This document shows positions 8,248 to 16,909 of a stretch of 64,000 nucleotides of DNA, piece after piece. The position numbers were made by a program, and so were the translations under genes. The stretch is from Bradyrhizobium sp. BR 10289. GTDB taxonomy: Bacteria > Pseudomonadota > Alphaproteobacteria > Rhizobiales > Xanthobacteraceae. Positions within the stretch are counted from its first letter, which is position 1; every line of letters begins with the position of its first letter. The stretch covers positions 372,001 to 436,000 of the forward strand of contig NZ_JACOFR010000004.1 of the NCBI RefSeq assembly GCF_019455385.1, given 5' to 3'. The notes beneath the pieces are model-generated. The model was not told where the DNA came from. It did not search any database and was given only the letters and a program-made list of their open reading frames with translations.

Positions 8248-9123
8248 ATGACTAGCGTCGATAGCAGTCGACAGAGCGTGAAGTCGCTCTTCAAGATGCT
8301 CGAGGTCTTGGAGGCATTTTCCTCCACCGATCCCGAGCTCAGCGTGGTCGAGATCGCCCGCCGCACCGGTCTGCCCCGCACCACCGTTCATCGGATCGTC
8401 GACAGCCTGCGCAGCGTCGGGTTCCTGGAACAGGAGGCGAGCCGCGACCGCTACCGCCTTGGGATAAAACTGTTCGAGCTCGGCGGTAGCGCCCTCACCA
8501 ACCTGCCGCTCTATCGCGAGGCGCCGCCTTTCGTCGATACGCTCGCCAAACTCAGCGGTGAGGACGTGCACCTGTGCATCTTCGATGGTGCGCAGATGGT
8601 CTTCGTCAACCGCCGCAACCAGATCGCGCGGCCCCACAACACCGTCATCACGATGGAGGCCTCGCCCTGTCACTCGACCGGCGTCGGCAAGGCCGCGCTC
8701 GCCTTCCAGAGCGAAGCGGTGATCGAGCGCGTCATCCGCGCCGGCCTCGCCCGCTTCACGCCGAACACCATCGTCGAGCCGAAGCGCCTGAAGGCGGAAC
8801 TGGCCGCGATCAGGACACGCGGATATTCGATCGACGACTGCGAGCACGAACCGGAGTTGCGGTGCGTGGGCGCGCCCATCCGCAACAGCACCGGTCGCGT
8901 CTTCGCGGCGATCAGTGTGAGCGGCCCGACTCGCCGCGTCACGCCTGAACGGGTGCCCGAGCTCGCACGCGCCGTGATGACCCACGCAGAACTTCTATCG
9001 ATCCGACTGGGTTATCAGCCTGAGCCGCAAGGCCGGACGGCTGCCCCTCTGCCGGAGCGCAACACGACCAAAAGGCGTCGACGGACGATGGCGGGCGCGG
9101 CGCACGACGAACGGTCTGTTTGA
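8248..9123 (+). CDS. IclR-family transcriptional regulator
   Basis: A 291-residue regulator. The ATG at 8248 is preferred over an in-frame GTG at 8224 because a GAAAGG ribosome site lies about 10 bases before it and the family N-terminus begins here. The winged HTH spans about residues 12-70 (SVVEIARRTGLPRTTVHRIVDSL), followed by the IclR effector domain with STGVGKAALA and RGYSIDDCEHEPELRCVGAPI. The C-terminal 40 residues are basic and low in complexity (TTKRRRRT). IclR proteins sense small acids and usually control a neighbouring catabolic or transport gene. It lies 108 bp after the DapA-like gene on the same strand and is the best candidate for the repeats at 7041 and 7193. Confidence 0.92.
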   Translation: MTSVDSSRQSVKSLFKMLEVLEAFSSTDPELSVVEIARRTGLPRTTVHRIVDSLRSVGFLEQEASRDRYRLGIKLFELGGSALTNLPLYREAPPFVDTLAKLSGEDVHLCIFDGAQMVFVNRRNQIARPHNTVITMEASPCHSTGVGKAALAFQSEAVIERVIRAGLARFTPNTIVEPKRLKAELAAIRTRGYSIDDCEHEPELRCVGAPIRNSTGRVFAAISVSGPTRRVTPERVPELARAVMTHAELLSIRLGYQPEPQGRTAAPLPERNTTKRRRRTMAGAAHDERSV

Positions 9124-9237
9124 CGGGTTCACGGCTGCAGGCGCCGATCGCGCGCTCTCTTTCCAAGCGCACCAGGTCGGAATTACACCGCTTGATGAAC
9201 CGTTTTGGTTCGGTCCTCGTGCCCCGAAACGCGCCTG

Positions 9238-10383
9238 TCACGGCTCGCGTGCTTCGGGAGGAAATGCCACGACATCGTCGGACCCCACGGTCAGTCCGAC
9301 ATCGGCACCGGCCGGACAGGACGACAAGGCCGCGATCCCCGGCGCGCGCAGCAGGACCGGCGCGCGCGCAACGCCGGTGATGTCGATGTAGAGATCAATG
9401 TGATCGCCCTGGAACACCTGTGTCGTCACTGTTCCGCAGAGCGATCCCGGCGTGCGTCCCGACGTCACGGCCAGATGCTCCGGCCGAATGAAGACGTCCA
9501 CATCGTCACCGATGGCAAGCTTCGCGAGCGGCGCCGCTGGAACCTCCAGGCGCATGTCGCCGACGGAGACGGTCGCGACCTCTCCGCGCCGCTCGACGAG
9601 ACGTCCGGCGAGGACATTCACATTCCCGACGAAGGATGCCACGAAGCGATCCGCGGGACGGCGGTAGACATCACCGGGCGCGGCGATCTGACGTATCCGC
9701 CCCGCCGACATCACCGCAATACGGTCAGACATCGACAGCGCCTCGCCCTGGTCGTGGGTCACGAAGATCGTGGTGACGCCGAGCTCGCGCTGGATCTGCT
9801 TCAGCTCGACCTGCATCGAGCCGCGCAGATTCTTGTCGAGCGCCGAGAACGGTTCATCGAGCAGGAGCACCTTCGGCTTGATGACGAGCGCGCGCGCCAG
9901 TGCGACGCGCTGCTGCTGGCCGCCCGAAAGCTGCCGCGGCTTGCGGTCACCGAATCCGTCCAGCCTCACCAGCGCCAGCGCCTCGTCGACCCGGCGCGCA
10001 ATCTGCTTCCTGTCGATGCCGCGGGTCTTCAGACCGTAGGCGATATTGTTGGCGACGCTCATATGCGGAAACAGCGCATAATTCTGGAAGACGATGCCGA
10101 TCTCGCGCTGGTGGGCCGGCGTTTCGGTGACGAGCGTGCCTTCGATGAAGATCTCGCCACCATCGGCTTCGAGAAAGCCGGCGACGAGATTGAGCAGCGT
10201 GGTCTTTCCACAGCCGGACGGGCCGAGCAGGGTCATGAACTCACCCGGCTGGATCTTGAGCCAGGCTTCGTGAAGGGCGACGGAGTTGCCGAAGCGCTTG
10301 GTCACGCCGTCGAGTTGGACCGCGGGCTGGCCTTGCCGGCCTGCCTCGCTGCCCGCGGTCGCGCCCATCCGATCAGTGTGCAT
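9238..10383 (-). CDS. ABC importer ATPase, PotA/FbpC type (system A)
   Basis: About 381 residues when started at the ATG at 10383, which overlaps the end of the preceding permease by 11 bases; starts at 10419 or 10389 are also open but lie deeper in that gene. Walker A is GPSGCGKTT (about residues 54-62), followed by the Q-loop VFQNYALFPH, signature LSGGQQQR, Walker B VLLLDEPFSALD and switch THDQGEALSMSDR. The C-terminal part is a TOBE domain. The family energises uptake of polyamines, Fe(III) or similar solutes. Last gene of a four-gene minus-strand operon: binding protein, two permeases, ATPase. Confidence 0.93.
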   Translation of the reverse strand: MHTDRMGATAGSEAGRQGQPAVQLDGVTKRFGNSVALHEAWLKIQPGEFMTLLGPSGCGKTTLLNLVAGFLEADGGEIFIEGTLVTETPAHQREIGIVFQNYALFPHMSVANNIAYGLKTRGIDRKQIARRVDEALALVRLDGFGDRKPRQLSGGQQQRVALARALVIKPKVLLLDEPFSALDKNLRGSMQVELKQIQRELGVTTIFVTHDQGEALSMSDRIAVMSAGRIRQIAAPGDVYRRPADRFVASFVGNVNVLAGRLVERRGEVATVSVGDMRLEVPAAPLAKLAIGDDVDVFIRPEHLAVTSGRTPGSLCGTVTTQVFQGDHIDLYIDITGVARAPVLLRAPGIAALSSCPAGADVGLTVGSDDVVAFPPEAREP

Positions 10384-11188
10384 CAACATTGAGAATCTTC
10401 CCGAGGCCGAGGAAGGCATTGGCGAGGCTCAGCAGCAATGCCGTGACGGCGATATATATTACAGACAGCGCAGCCAGCGTCGGATCGGCGAACTCGCGCA
10501 CATAATTATACATCGCGACCGGCAGCGTTTGCGTCGCCTGGCTGCTGACGAACAGCGTGGCCGTGAACTCGTTGAACGACAGGATCGCGGCAAACAGCCA
10601 GCCGCTGAGCAGTCCCGGCAGCAGCAACGGGATCGTCACGGTCAGCAGAATGCGGCCAGGTCGTGCACCGAGGCTGGAGGCAGCGAGTTCGAGCCGGCCG
10701 TCGAGATTTTCCAGTGAGATGAAGGTGCTGCGCATCACGAATGGCAGCACCAGCAGCACGTGGGTCAGGATCACAAGCGGAAAGCCGCGCCCCGCGCCCG
10801 CCTGCGATGCCAGGATCAGCACGCCGAGGCCAATGGTGTAGTGCGGGATGATCAGCGGCGACAGCAGGATGCCCTCGAGGAGCGACTTCAGGACGAAATT
10901 GTAGCGATGGATCGCGATGGCGAAGGCCGCGCCGACGACCAAGGCAATGCTCGACGCCCACAACGTCACCGTGAGGCCGTTCCAGAAGCCCCGGCCGAAG
11001 TCACTGTATGAGAAGGCCCGCCAGAACCAGCGTAGCGACCATGCCTGCGGCGGAAACGCCAGAATGGCACGGTCGTTGAACGCGGTAATGGCCACGACGA
11101 TGCCCGGCAGCAGCACGAACAGAAGGATCGCAGCGACGAGGATGCGCCCCGACCATCTCAGCGCCATGTTGGCCGGCGACCGCTTCAT
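10373..11188 (-). CDS. ABC permease, PotC/YdcV type (system A)
   Basis: A 271-residue inner-membrane permease. The ATG at 11188 overlaps the stop of the upstream permease (ATGA), which sets the start; the frame is open further upstream but that part has no family similarity. Six helices are predictable. The EAA loop that contacts the ATPase is LAASSLGARPGRILLTVTIPLLLPG. It pairs with the permease at 11185-12039 to form the channel of a polyamine-type importer. The overlaps on both sides point to strict stoichiometric translation. Confidence 0.92.
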   Translation of the reverse strand: MKRSPANMALRWSGRILVAAILLFVLLPGIVVAITAFNDRAILAFPPQAWSLRWFWRAFSYSDFGRGFWNGLTVTLWASSIALVVGAAFAIAIHRYNFVLKSLLEGILLSPLIIPHYTIGLGVLILASQAGAGRGFPLVILTHVLLVLPFVMRSTFISLENLDGRLELAASSLGARPGRILLTVTIPLLLPGLLSGWLFAAILSFNEFTATLFVSSQATQTLPVAMYNYVREFADPTLAALSVIYIAVTALLLSLANAFLGLGKILNVDAH

Positions 11189-12039
11189 GTGGCGCTCGCG
11201 AGCCGCTCCAGCGGCCGGGTCGCCTGCTTCAGCAATGCGATGACGGCCAAAGACAGCGCAAGACCAATGATCGACAGGCTCGCCGCAAAGGGGAAATTGA
11301 ACGACGAGAAGCCGAGCTGATAGATCAGGGTCGATACCGTGCTGACCCGCCCGCCGCCGATCAGTTGCGGCGTCGCGAAGGCGCTGAATGTCCAGGCAAA
11401 CGCAGTCGAGAAGCCGGCGACAATACCCGGCATCGACAGCGGCAGGGTGATTGTCAGAAAGACGCGGATCGGTCCGGCGCCGAGGCTCTCCGCCGCTTTC
11501 TCGCAATTCCGATCGATATGCGACAGACCCGCGGCCAGCATGATGACCATGATCGGCATCGTCACATGGACCAGCGCTGCGATCACGCCGCCAGCGGTGA
11601 ACATCATCTGGACAGGCCGCTCGACGAAACCAAGCTTCACCAGCAGAGTGTTTAGGAAGCCGTTGTTCCCGAGCACGATCATCCAGGAATAGGTCCGCAC
11701 CACCTCCCCCAGAAACAGCGGCGTCACCGCCGCGATCAGGATGAAGGAGCGCACAGCCGAACTTCTCGTGCGGACGAGCGCATAAGCGAGCGGATAAGCC
11801 AGGATCAGCGTGGAGGCCGCGGTCTCAAAGCAGAGCAGGATCGTATTCCAGAACGCGAGCGCATAAAGCGGCCGGAGCATGGCCGCAAAATTCTGCAATG
11901 TGAACCCGCCCACGTCCAGCGAGCCCGGAATGTAGACCCTCAAGCTGAACTGGAACACGGCCGCCATCGCCGCCGTCAGCCCCAGCGCGACGAGCCCGGC
12001 CGGCGACACGAACCATCCCAGAAACGGGCGCTTGATCAT
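11185..12039 (-). CDS. ABC permease, PotB type (system A)
   Basis: A 284-residue permease with about six helices. The ATG at 12039 is preferred over the GTG at 12045 because GAGGAG stands five bases before it. The EAA loop is KAAESLGAGPIRVFLTITLPLSMPG near residues 180-205, and VVRTYSWMIVLGNNGFLN is typical of PotB-like subunits. It forms the transport channel with the next gene. It follows the binding-protein gene after a 66-bp gap, which is GC-rich and may hold a weak attenuating hairpin to favour the binding protein. Confidence 0.92.
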   Translation of the reverse strand: MIKRPFLGWFVSPAGLVALGLTAAMAAVFQFSLRVYIPGSLDVGGFTLQNFAAMLRPLYALAFWNTILLCFETAASTLILAYPLAYALVRTRSSAVRSFILIAAVTPLFLGEVVRTYSWMIVLGNNGFLNTLLVKLGFVERPVQMMFTAGGVIAALVHVTMPIMVIMLAAGLSHIDRNCEKAAESLGAGPIRVFLTITLPLSMPGIVAGFSTAFAWTFSAFATPQLIGGGRVSTVSTLIYQLGFSSFNFPFAASLSIIGLALSLAVIALLKQATRPLERLASAT

Positions 12040-12105
12040 GACCACTCCTCGGCGAACTCCGCGCTGGGAACGCCGGCCCGGCCGCAGCCGGGCCGCACCT
12101 TTCGC

Positions 12106-13152
12106 TCAGGGAGCCATCATGTTCTCGGCGAACCATTTGCGCCACTCGGCCGTCTTTTCGGCACGCAGCTTGTGATCGATGATGAGGGTCTGTTTTGCCC
12201 ATTGGTCGGGCGTCGTGAACACGCCGGGGAGCGCAGCCACTTCGGGCCGGAGCTTCGCATTATCGACCACGGGGCTGCCCTTCTTGAGATCGGCAATCTG
12301 TGCCTGCACCGCCGGATCGAGCGCAATGTTCAGGAACTTGTAGGCCAGATCAGCCTTGGCCGTGCCCTTGGTGATACCCATGGTGTCGACACCAAGCACC
12401 GCACCCTCCTTGGGAATGACGAGCTTGATCGGGACTCCCTGGTCGCGCATGTAATAGGCATTCATCGACAGCACGACCTGGACCGGCGTTTCTCCGGTCG
12501 CGAACATCTGCTGGCTGTTGGCGTCATTGGTGTAGAAGGCCTTGTAGTTCGGCTTCAGCGCCTTCAGCTTGTCCTTTCCGGCCTCCCAATGCGCGGCATC
12601 GGCGCCGGACAGTTTCGCGGCGACAGCGATGACATGGCTGGGATCGAAATCGGGCGACGAGATCATACCCTTCAGCGCCGGATTCCAGAGCCCTTCCCAG
12701 CTGTCGAAGCTGACACCCTTCGGCAGCTGGTCCGGCAGATAGCCGATCGTATAGACATAGGCCCAGGCGCCAATGTGGTACGGGCTGATCCTGGCCTGCT
12801 CCACCAGATGCGCCGCATTGGGGATCTTGGCGAGGTCGAGCTTCTCGAACAGATTGTCGTTTGCATAGAGCCAGCCGACATGGGCCGTCGTGAAGGTCAC
12901 ATCACTCTCGGGCTTGCCGGCCGCCAGCTTGGCCTGGTTGAGCCGGTCCATCGTGCCACCGGTGACGTACTCAACCTTGACGCCGGTCTCCGCCGTGAAC
13001 TTCTTCGCGATCGACTCGTCGATCAGATCGCGAAAGCTGCCGCCCCAGGTGCTGACCACGAGCTTCTCTTCAGCAGAGGCCGCGGACGGTGCGCCACCGA
13101 CGATCAGCACCGACGACAGCGCCATCGCGAAGTGCTTCAGGACACGTTTCAT
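12106..13152 (-). CDS. Periplasmic binding protein, PotD-like (system A)
   Basis: A 348-residue secreted protein; the ATG at 13152 (MKRVLKHFAMALSS) is preferred to the TTG at 13158. A Sec signal peptide of about 27 residues ends near SAASAEE. The mature part has the family-1/extracellular solute-binding pattern (LVVSTWGGSFRDLIDESIAKKF, then GWLYANDNLFEKLDL). It captures the substrate for the two permeases and ATPase downstream. The ligand is unknown; PotD relatives bind polyamines, iron chelates or aromatic amines. A FixK/FNR-like box lies 22 bp before the start. Confidence 0.9.
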   Translation of the reverse strand: MKRVLKHFAMALSSVLIVGGAPSAASAEEKLVVSTWGGSFRDLIDESIAKKFTAETGVKVEYVTGGTMDRLNQAKLAAGKPESDVTFTTAHVGWLYANDNLFEKLDLAKIPNAAHLVEQARISPYHIGAWAYVYTIGYLPDQLPKGVSFDSWEGLWNPALKGMISSPDFDPSHVIAVAAKLSGADAAHWEAGKDKLKALKPNYKAFYTNDANSQQMFATGETPVQVVLSMNAYYMRDQGVPIKLVIPKEGAVLGVDTMGITKGTAKADLAYKFLNIALDPAVQAQIADLKKGSPVVDNAKLRPEVAALPGVFTTPDQWAKQTLIIDHKLRAEKTAEWRKWFAENMMAP

Positions 13153-13173
13153 CTCCAACCCTCACAACAATGT

Positions 13174-13187
13174 TTGACGCAGATCAA
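13174..13187 (-). promoter_or_regulatory. FixK/FNR-type box candidate
   Basis: On the minus strand TTGAT-CTGC-GTCAA matches the rhizobial FixK2/FNR consensus TTGA(T/C)-N4-(G/A)TCAA perfectly. It ends 22 bp before the ATG of the binding-protein gene. For class II activation the transcription start would be about 41 bp from the box centre, inside the coding region, so an activating role is doubtful; repression or a chance match are alternatives. Confidence 0.3.
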
Positions 13188-13250
13188 AAAGCAAAGGGCG
13201 TGCCAGATCAGCCAGCAACTCTTTGAAAACACTTGCGAAAGGCACGAGCA

Positions 13251-13286
13251 AAGGTGCCGATTTCCCGCACGGGAGATCGGCACCTT
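13251..13286 (-). terminator. Long hairpin after the first HpaB-type gene
   Basis: AAGGTGCCGAT (13251-13261) and ATCGGCACCTT (13276-13286) form a perfect 11-bp stem, and TCCCG/CGGGA inside it extends the helix to a two-base loop. It lies in the 326-bp gap 13153-13478 between the HpaB-type gene and the binding-protein operon. There is only a short T run (TTTGC), so it is either a weak terminator or a processing barrier. In 13300-13420 of the same gap the minus strand holds a short open end reading KIDVIAETSMIEPRQG, possibly a gene remnant that I cannot identify. Confidence 0.4.
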
Positions 13287-13478
13287 GTCTGATAGAAAGC
13301 TGACGGTCGATCAGCCCTGACGCGGTTCAATCATCGAAGTTTCAGCGATCACATCGATCTTCGTCTGCTTGCGAGATCCGGAAGGATCAGGACTTTCACA
13401 ACGAGAGTGACGTTCATGCCTGTTCGAGAGGCAGTCTGACATAGGTCGCGGCAGCAGCTACCCGCACAGCTTGCAAGC

Positions 13479-14933
13479 TCACGGGGCCATTCCATCGATG
13501 CGGTCCGACAAGCCAGCCGACTTCTTCACGAAATCGAGCGGGCCGGAGAAATCGAAGTTGTTGTAGACCGCGGCCAGATGATTGAAGTGCGGCGCCTGGG
13601 CGAATTGCACGAAGGTCAGGCGATGACCGGCATAATCCGAGTTGAGGAGATCGCGCGCAAAGGCAAGCAGCTTGCGGCGATCGTCGGCCTGCCATTGATC
13701 GTTCAAGGAGTAGAACTTGTTCAGCCACTCTCCACTGCCCTTGGCATCGAACGCATTCGCATTGGGCGTGATGCAGATCTGTCCGCCGCACAATTCGCGT
13801 GCGATGTGCATCATTGCCGGCAGCTGCGAGCAGGCAAAGACGCGTCCCGCGTAGAGCATGGACTGCTGCGGCATCAGCAGCCCGCCCGAGCTCTTCTCTG
13901 CCATGGCGATCGACGCCGTGAGATGCGCGTTGATGCCCTCGCGGTAGCAGACGAGATCGGCAAGCTTCTCGCGAACCGACTGGAGCTTGTCGAGACCGGT
14001 CTGCTTCGCGTTCCACATCGCCGCCCCGATCATCATGTCGGCGACGTAGAGCAGCCGCAGCACGTAGGGGAATGCCGAATAGCGATGCAGCGTCGAGCGC
14101 ACGAACTGGGCGGCGCGCGTGTGGCGATAGAAAAAGACGTCTTCCCACGGGATCAGGACATCGTCGAACACGACCAGCGCCTCCACCTCGTCGAAGCGGT
14201 TGGCGAGCGGATAGTCGTTCGGATTGCTGCGGCCGGCGAAACCGCTGCGACAGATGTGCTTGACGCCGGGCGCCCCCATCTTGACGATGCAGCCGACCGC
14301 ATAGTCCGACAGCTTCTCGGTCGACCATGCGCCGACCGTGGGCTTCAGATAGGCCTGGTCGGCATAGGGAGCCGCGGTCTCGTATTTCGCGCCACGGATG
14401 ATGATGCCGGCGTCGGTCTCGCGCGTGACATGGACCATCATGTCGGGGTCCTGCTGCTGCGGCGGCAGCGAACGATCGCCCTTCGGATCGGTGTTGGCGG
14501 AGACGTGAAAGACGTCCTTTTCGACCACGGCGCGGATATGACGGTCGATATTCGGTGCGAAGCGGGGATCGATCTCGGCCAAGACGTCGCGACCATCGGT
14601 CAGCGACCACATCTCTCCAATGGTCTCGTCGCCGACGCGCGTCACGACGCCGGAGATGTCCTTCATGAAGTGATCGAGCGCCTTGATCTTGTCGTGCCAG
14701 TCCTTCTGCACCGTCGGAGGCTTGTAGAAGATCGAGTGGCGCTCGTTACTCTCGACATAGGTGAGATCGCTGCTGTAACGCTCCTCATGCGCCATGTCGT
14801 ACATGCGCGCCTTGACGTCGATGATCGGCTTCAACGCAGGATGCGTGGTGACGTCCTTGACACGCTCACCGTCGATCCAGACTTCGCGGCCATCGCGAAT
14901 GCCCTGCTTGTACTCTTCGCCCGTGCGGATCAT
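13479..14933 (-). CDS. HpaB-family FADH2-dependent monooxygenase, copy 1
   Basis: A 484-residue member of the 4-hydroxyphenylacetate 3-hydroxylase oxygenase family (HpaB/TftD/PvcC). The ATG at 14933 follows a CAGGAG site and begins MIRTGEEYKQGIRDGR, the usual family opening; a longer open frame to 15122 is not supported. Conserved blocks: DGRDVLAEID, HVSANTDPKGDRS, ETDAGIIIRGAKYETAAPYADQ and RFDEVEALVVFDDVLIPWEDVFFYRH. These enzymes hydroxylate phenols or related rings with reduced FAD supplied by a separate reductase; the only reductase seen is at 19108-19647. It is clearly a paralogue of the gene at 19662-21176. A decayed LysR gene lies divergently upstream. Confidence 0.9.
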   Translation of the reverse strand: MIRTGEEYKQGIRDGREVWIDGERVKDVTTHPALKPIIDVKARMYDMAHEERYSSDLTYVESNERHSIFYKPPTVQKDWHDKIKALDHFMKDISGVVTRVGDETIGEMWSLTDGRDVLAEIDPRFAPNIDRHIRAVVEKDVFHVSANTDPKGDRSLPPQQQDPDMMVHVTRETDAGIIIRGAKYETAAPYADQAYLKPTVGAWSTEKLSDYAVGCIVKMGAPGVKHICRSGFAGRSNPNDYPLANRFDEVEALVVFDDVLIPWEDVFFYRHTRAAQFVRSTLHRYSAFPYVLRLLYVADMMIGAAMWNAKQTGLDKLQSVREKLADLVCYREGINAHLTASIAMAEKSSGGLLMPQQSMLYAGRVFACSQLPAMMHIARELCGGQICITPNANAFDAKGSGEWLNKFYSLNDQWQADDRRKLLAFARDLLNSDYAGHRLTFVQFAQAPHFNHLAAVYNNFDFSGPLDFVKKSAGLSDRIDGMAP

Positions 14934-15024
14934 CGATCGGCTCCTGTTGCACCGGACGAAAAGGTGCAGGAGCAGCCAGCATAAGGAAAATATAATTATC
15001 TTTGGAGATGCATAGGAAAACACG

Positions 15025-15344
15025 ATGAGGTTCGCCCGCGCCCTCGGGGAGGTGTCGAAACGGCCGCCACAGGGAACGCGACTGAAGGATGCACGTGGCG
15101 AGATCGAGGCGGAACTCGGCATTCAGGTCTTCGTGCGACATCTGGCAAGAGGCGCCACGCTGTCGCCGGCCGGACAGCGTCTCGTCCCCGGTGCTCGATT
15201 GTTACTCAATCACGCGCGTGCTTTTGCGCAAAGTGCACAGCCTCTCGGCAATACGCTGCCTGCGGCCGTGCAGAGCCTCGCCCGATTGAACCCGCGGCGC
15301 GTTTGCGATCGGTGCCCTGTTCGAGCCGGGAATCAATAACCCCG
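15025..15344 (+). pseudogene. Broken LysR-family regulator
   Basis: The plus strand shows the end of a LysR HTH and the linker helix: EIEAELGIQVFVRHLARGATLSPAGQRLV then ARLLLNHARAFA, the same pattern as the intact LysR at 16910 (LEEELGTQLFVRRHAQGLSLTSAG). The first recognition helix is garbled, a +1 frameshift near 15285-15299 moves the match to another frame (AFAIGALFEPGIN), and the effector domain is missing because the convergent dehydrogenase gene ends at 15333. Its place, divergent from the HpaB-type gene across 91 bp that include an AT-rich ATAATTAT palindrome, is that of a dedicated regulator that has been lost. Confidence 0.7.
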
Positions 15345-16262
15345 CCTGGGGTCGACGCGACTTAGCAGCGGCTCGCCGGTCCGGGAACGGCGGACATTCT
15401 CGCCGATCTGCCGGGCGGCGGAGGCCGGGAGCGCGATGGATGCCAGATGCGGCGTGATCAGCACATTGTCCATGGTCCAGAGCGGGCTTTCCGACGGCAG
15501 CGGTTCGGTGGCGAACACGTCGAGCGTCGCCTCGGCAATATGGCCGGTTCGTAGCGCCTCGACCAGTGCAGGCTCATCGACAATGCTGCCGCGTGACACG
15601 TTGACGAAGCAAGCCCCCGGCTTGATCTGTGCGAGCCTGCCGGCATCCAGAAGCCCCCGGGTTGCCGCGGTCTGCGGCAGCATGCAGACGACGATGTCGC
15701 TTTTCCTCAACACCGCCTCCAGCGCATTTGGGCCCGCCGAGGTCTCGATCCCGTCAACCGCCTTCGGCGAATTCGCCCAGCCGCGCACCCGAAAGCCCTG
15801 TCGGGCGCATTCCATCGCGGCTGTCAGTCCGAGTTCGCCAAGACCGAGCACGCCGACGTCGATCGTCTCGGGATCGCGCGGATGGACGTAGTGCCAGCGC
15901 CGCTCGCGCTGCGCCCGTTCGAAGGCGGGAATGTTGCGCGCATGCCGCAGCACCGCGAACAGCACATAGCCGGCCATCATGCGGGCCATCTTCGGATCGG
16001 ACAGGCGGGTGATCGGCACATCAGGCAGGTCGGCGCGCCCGACCAGCGCATCGACGCCGGCACCGAGATTGACGACGAGGCCGAGATTGGGAAAGCGCGC
16101 GAAGAAGCCGTGCGGCGGCTTCCAGACCAGCGCGTGCCGGACACGGCCGACCTCGTCGATATCATCGGCCTGGCGCAGTTCGACGTCCTCGGCCGCGAGT
16201 GCCGCGCGCCACGCGTTGAAATCATCATGGGCGCTGTAGAACACCATCAATTCGGATGTCAT
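15333..16262 (-). CDS. D-2-hydroxyacid dehydrogenase, GhrA-like
   Basis: A 309-residue NAD(P)-dependent dehydrogenase of the glyoxylate/hydroxypyruvate reductase A group. The Rossmann motif is GLGELG (G140, G142, G145). The catalytic set is visible as R224 (NVSRGSIVDE), E253 (FATEPLP) and H272 (ITPHLAS). The family reduces 2-keto acids such as glyoxylate, hydroxypyruvate or phenylpyruvate to D-hydroxy acids. Its start overlaps the stop of the AroQ-like gene by four bases, so the two are cotranslated and probably act on linked intermediates. Confidence 0.87.
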   Translation of the reverse strand: MTSELMVFYSAHDDFNAWRAALAAEDVELRQADDIDEVGRVRHALVWKPPHGFFARFPNLGLVVNLGAGVDALVGRADLPDVPITRLSDPKMARMMAGYVLFAVLRHARNIPAFERAQRERRWHYVHPRDPETIDVGVLGLGELGLTAAMECARQGFRVRGWANSPKAVDGIETSAGPNALEAVLRKSDIVVCMLPQTAATRGLLDAGRLAQIKPGACFVNVSRGSIVDEPALVEALRTGHIAEATLDVFATEPLPSESPLWTMDNVLITPHLASIALPASAARQIGENVRRSRTGEPLLSRVDPRRGY

Positions 16263-16714
16263 CGCGCCGACTGCTCCGCGATCAACCGCGCGACAGCCGT
16301 CAATGCAAGCTCGTAGCCAAGCGCGCCGAGGCCGGCAACAACACCCGTCGCGGCGCGCGACACATAGGAATGATGCCGGAACGGCTCGCGCTTCCAGATG
16401 TTGCTCATATGCGCCTCGATGATCGGCCCCTCGAAGGCAAGCAGCGCATCGAGAATCGCAACCGACGTATAGGTGAGCCCGGCAGCGTTGATGACGACGC
16501 CCGCGGCCTTCTCCCGTGCCTCCTGGATCCAGTCGACGAGAACGCCTTCATGGTTCGACTGACGAAAATCGAGCGCGAGCCCAAGCGTGGCCGCATGATC
16601 CTCGCATCGCTTCTTGATCGAGACGAAGCTCTCGCGACCATAGGTTCCGCTGCGATCGAGGCCATAGAGATTAGCGTTCGGGCCATTGAGGAAATAGATC
16701 GTCGGTTTCGTCAT
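16259..16714 (-). CDS. AroQ-like type II dehydroquinase homologue with an altered active site
   Basis: A 151-residue protein of type II 3-dehydroquinate dehydratase length and fold. The ATG at 16714 starts MTKPTIYFLNGPNANLYG. Matching the known enzyme, R21, Y25, N76, E100, H102, R109 and R113 are kept, but the substrate-binding His of the YTHTS motif (His81 in the M. tuberculosis enzyme) is Tyr82 here (LTYTSVAILDAL), and NLNLLG is NANLYG. It may dehydrate a compound other than dehydroquinate. It is coupled to a 2-hydroxyacid dehydrogenase inside a catabolic island, which also argues against a role in aromatic amino acid synthesis. The residue assignment is by alignment by eye. Confidence 0.75.
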   Translation of the reverse strand: MTKPTIYFLNGPNANLYGLDRSGTYGRESFVSIKKRCEDHAATLGLALDFRQSNHEGVLVDWIQEAREKAAGVVINAAGLTYTSVAILDALLAFEGPIIEAHMSNIWKREPFRHHSYVSRAATGVVAGLGALGYELALTAVARLIAEQSAR

Positions 16715-16909
16715 GGATGCCTTACACCTCCGTCCAGCACGGTCGGCACTCACCGCGGCAGTGCGATGCAGAACGCGTACCAGTCGAAACGCGCACGGCC
16801 GCACGAACACTAGCCAGCCGCGTCATCTGGACGAAAATTGAAAAAACCGATGGGCTTCGACGGATTTCGATATGCCCTGCCACACGTCGGGCAACGCAAC
16901 GTGAGCCGT

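Noticed and set aside
14934..15122. 63-residue N-terminal extension of the first HpaB-type protein
   Set aside because: Overlaps the divergent LysR remnant and AT-rich control region; CAGGAG and the family opening MIRTGEEYK place the start at 14933.
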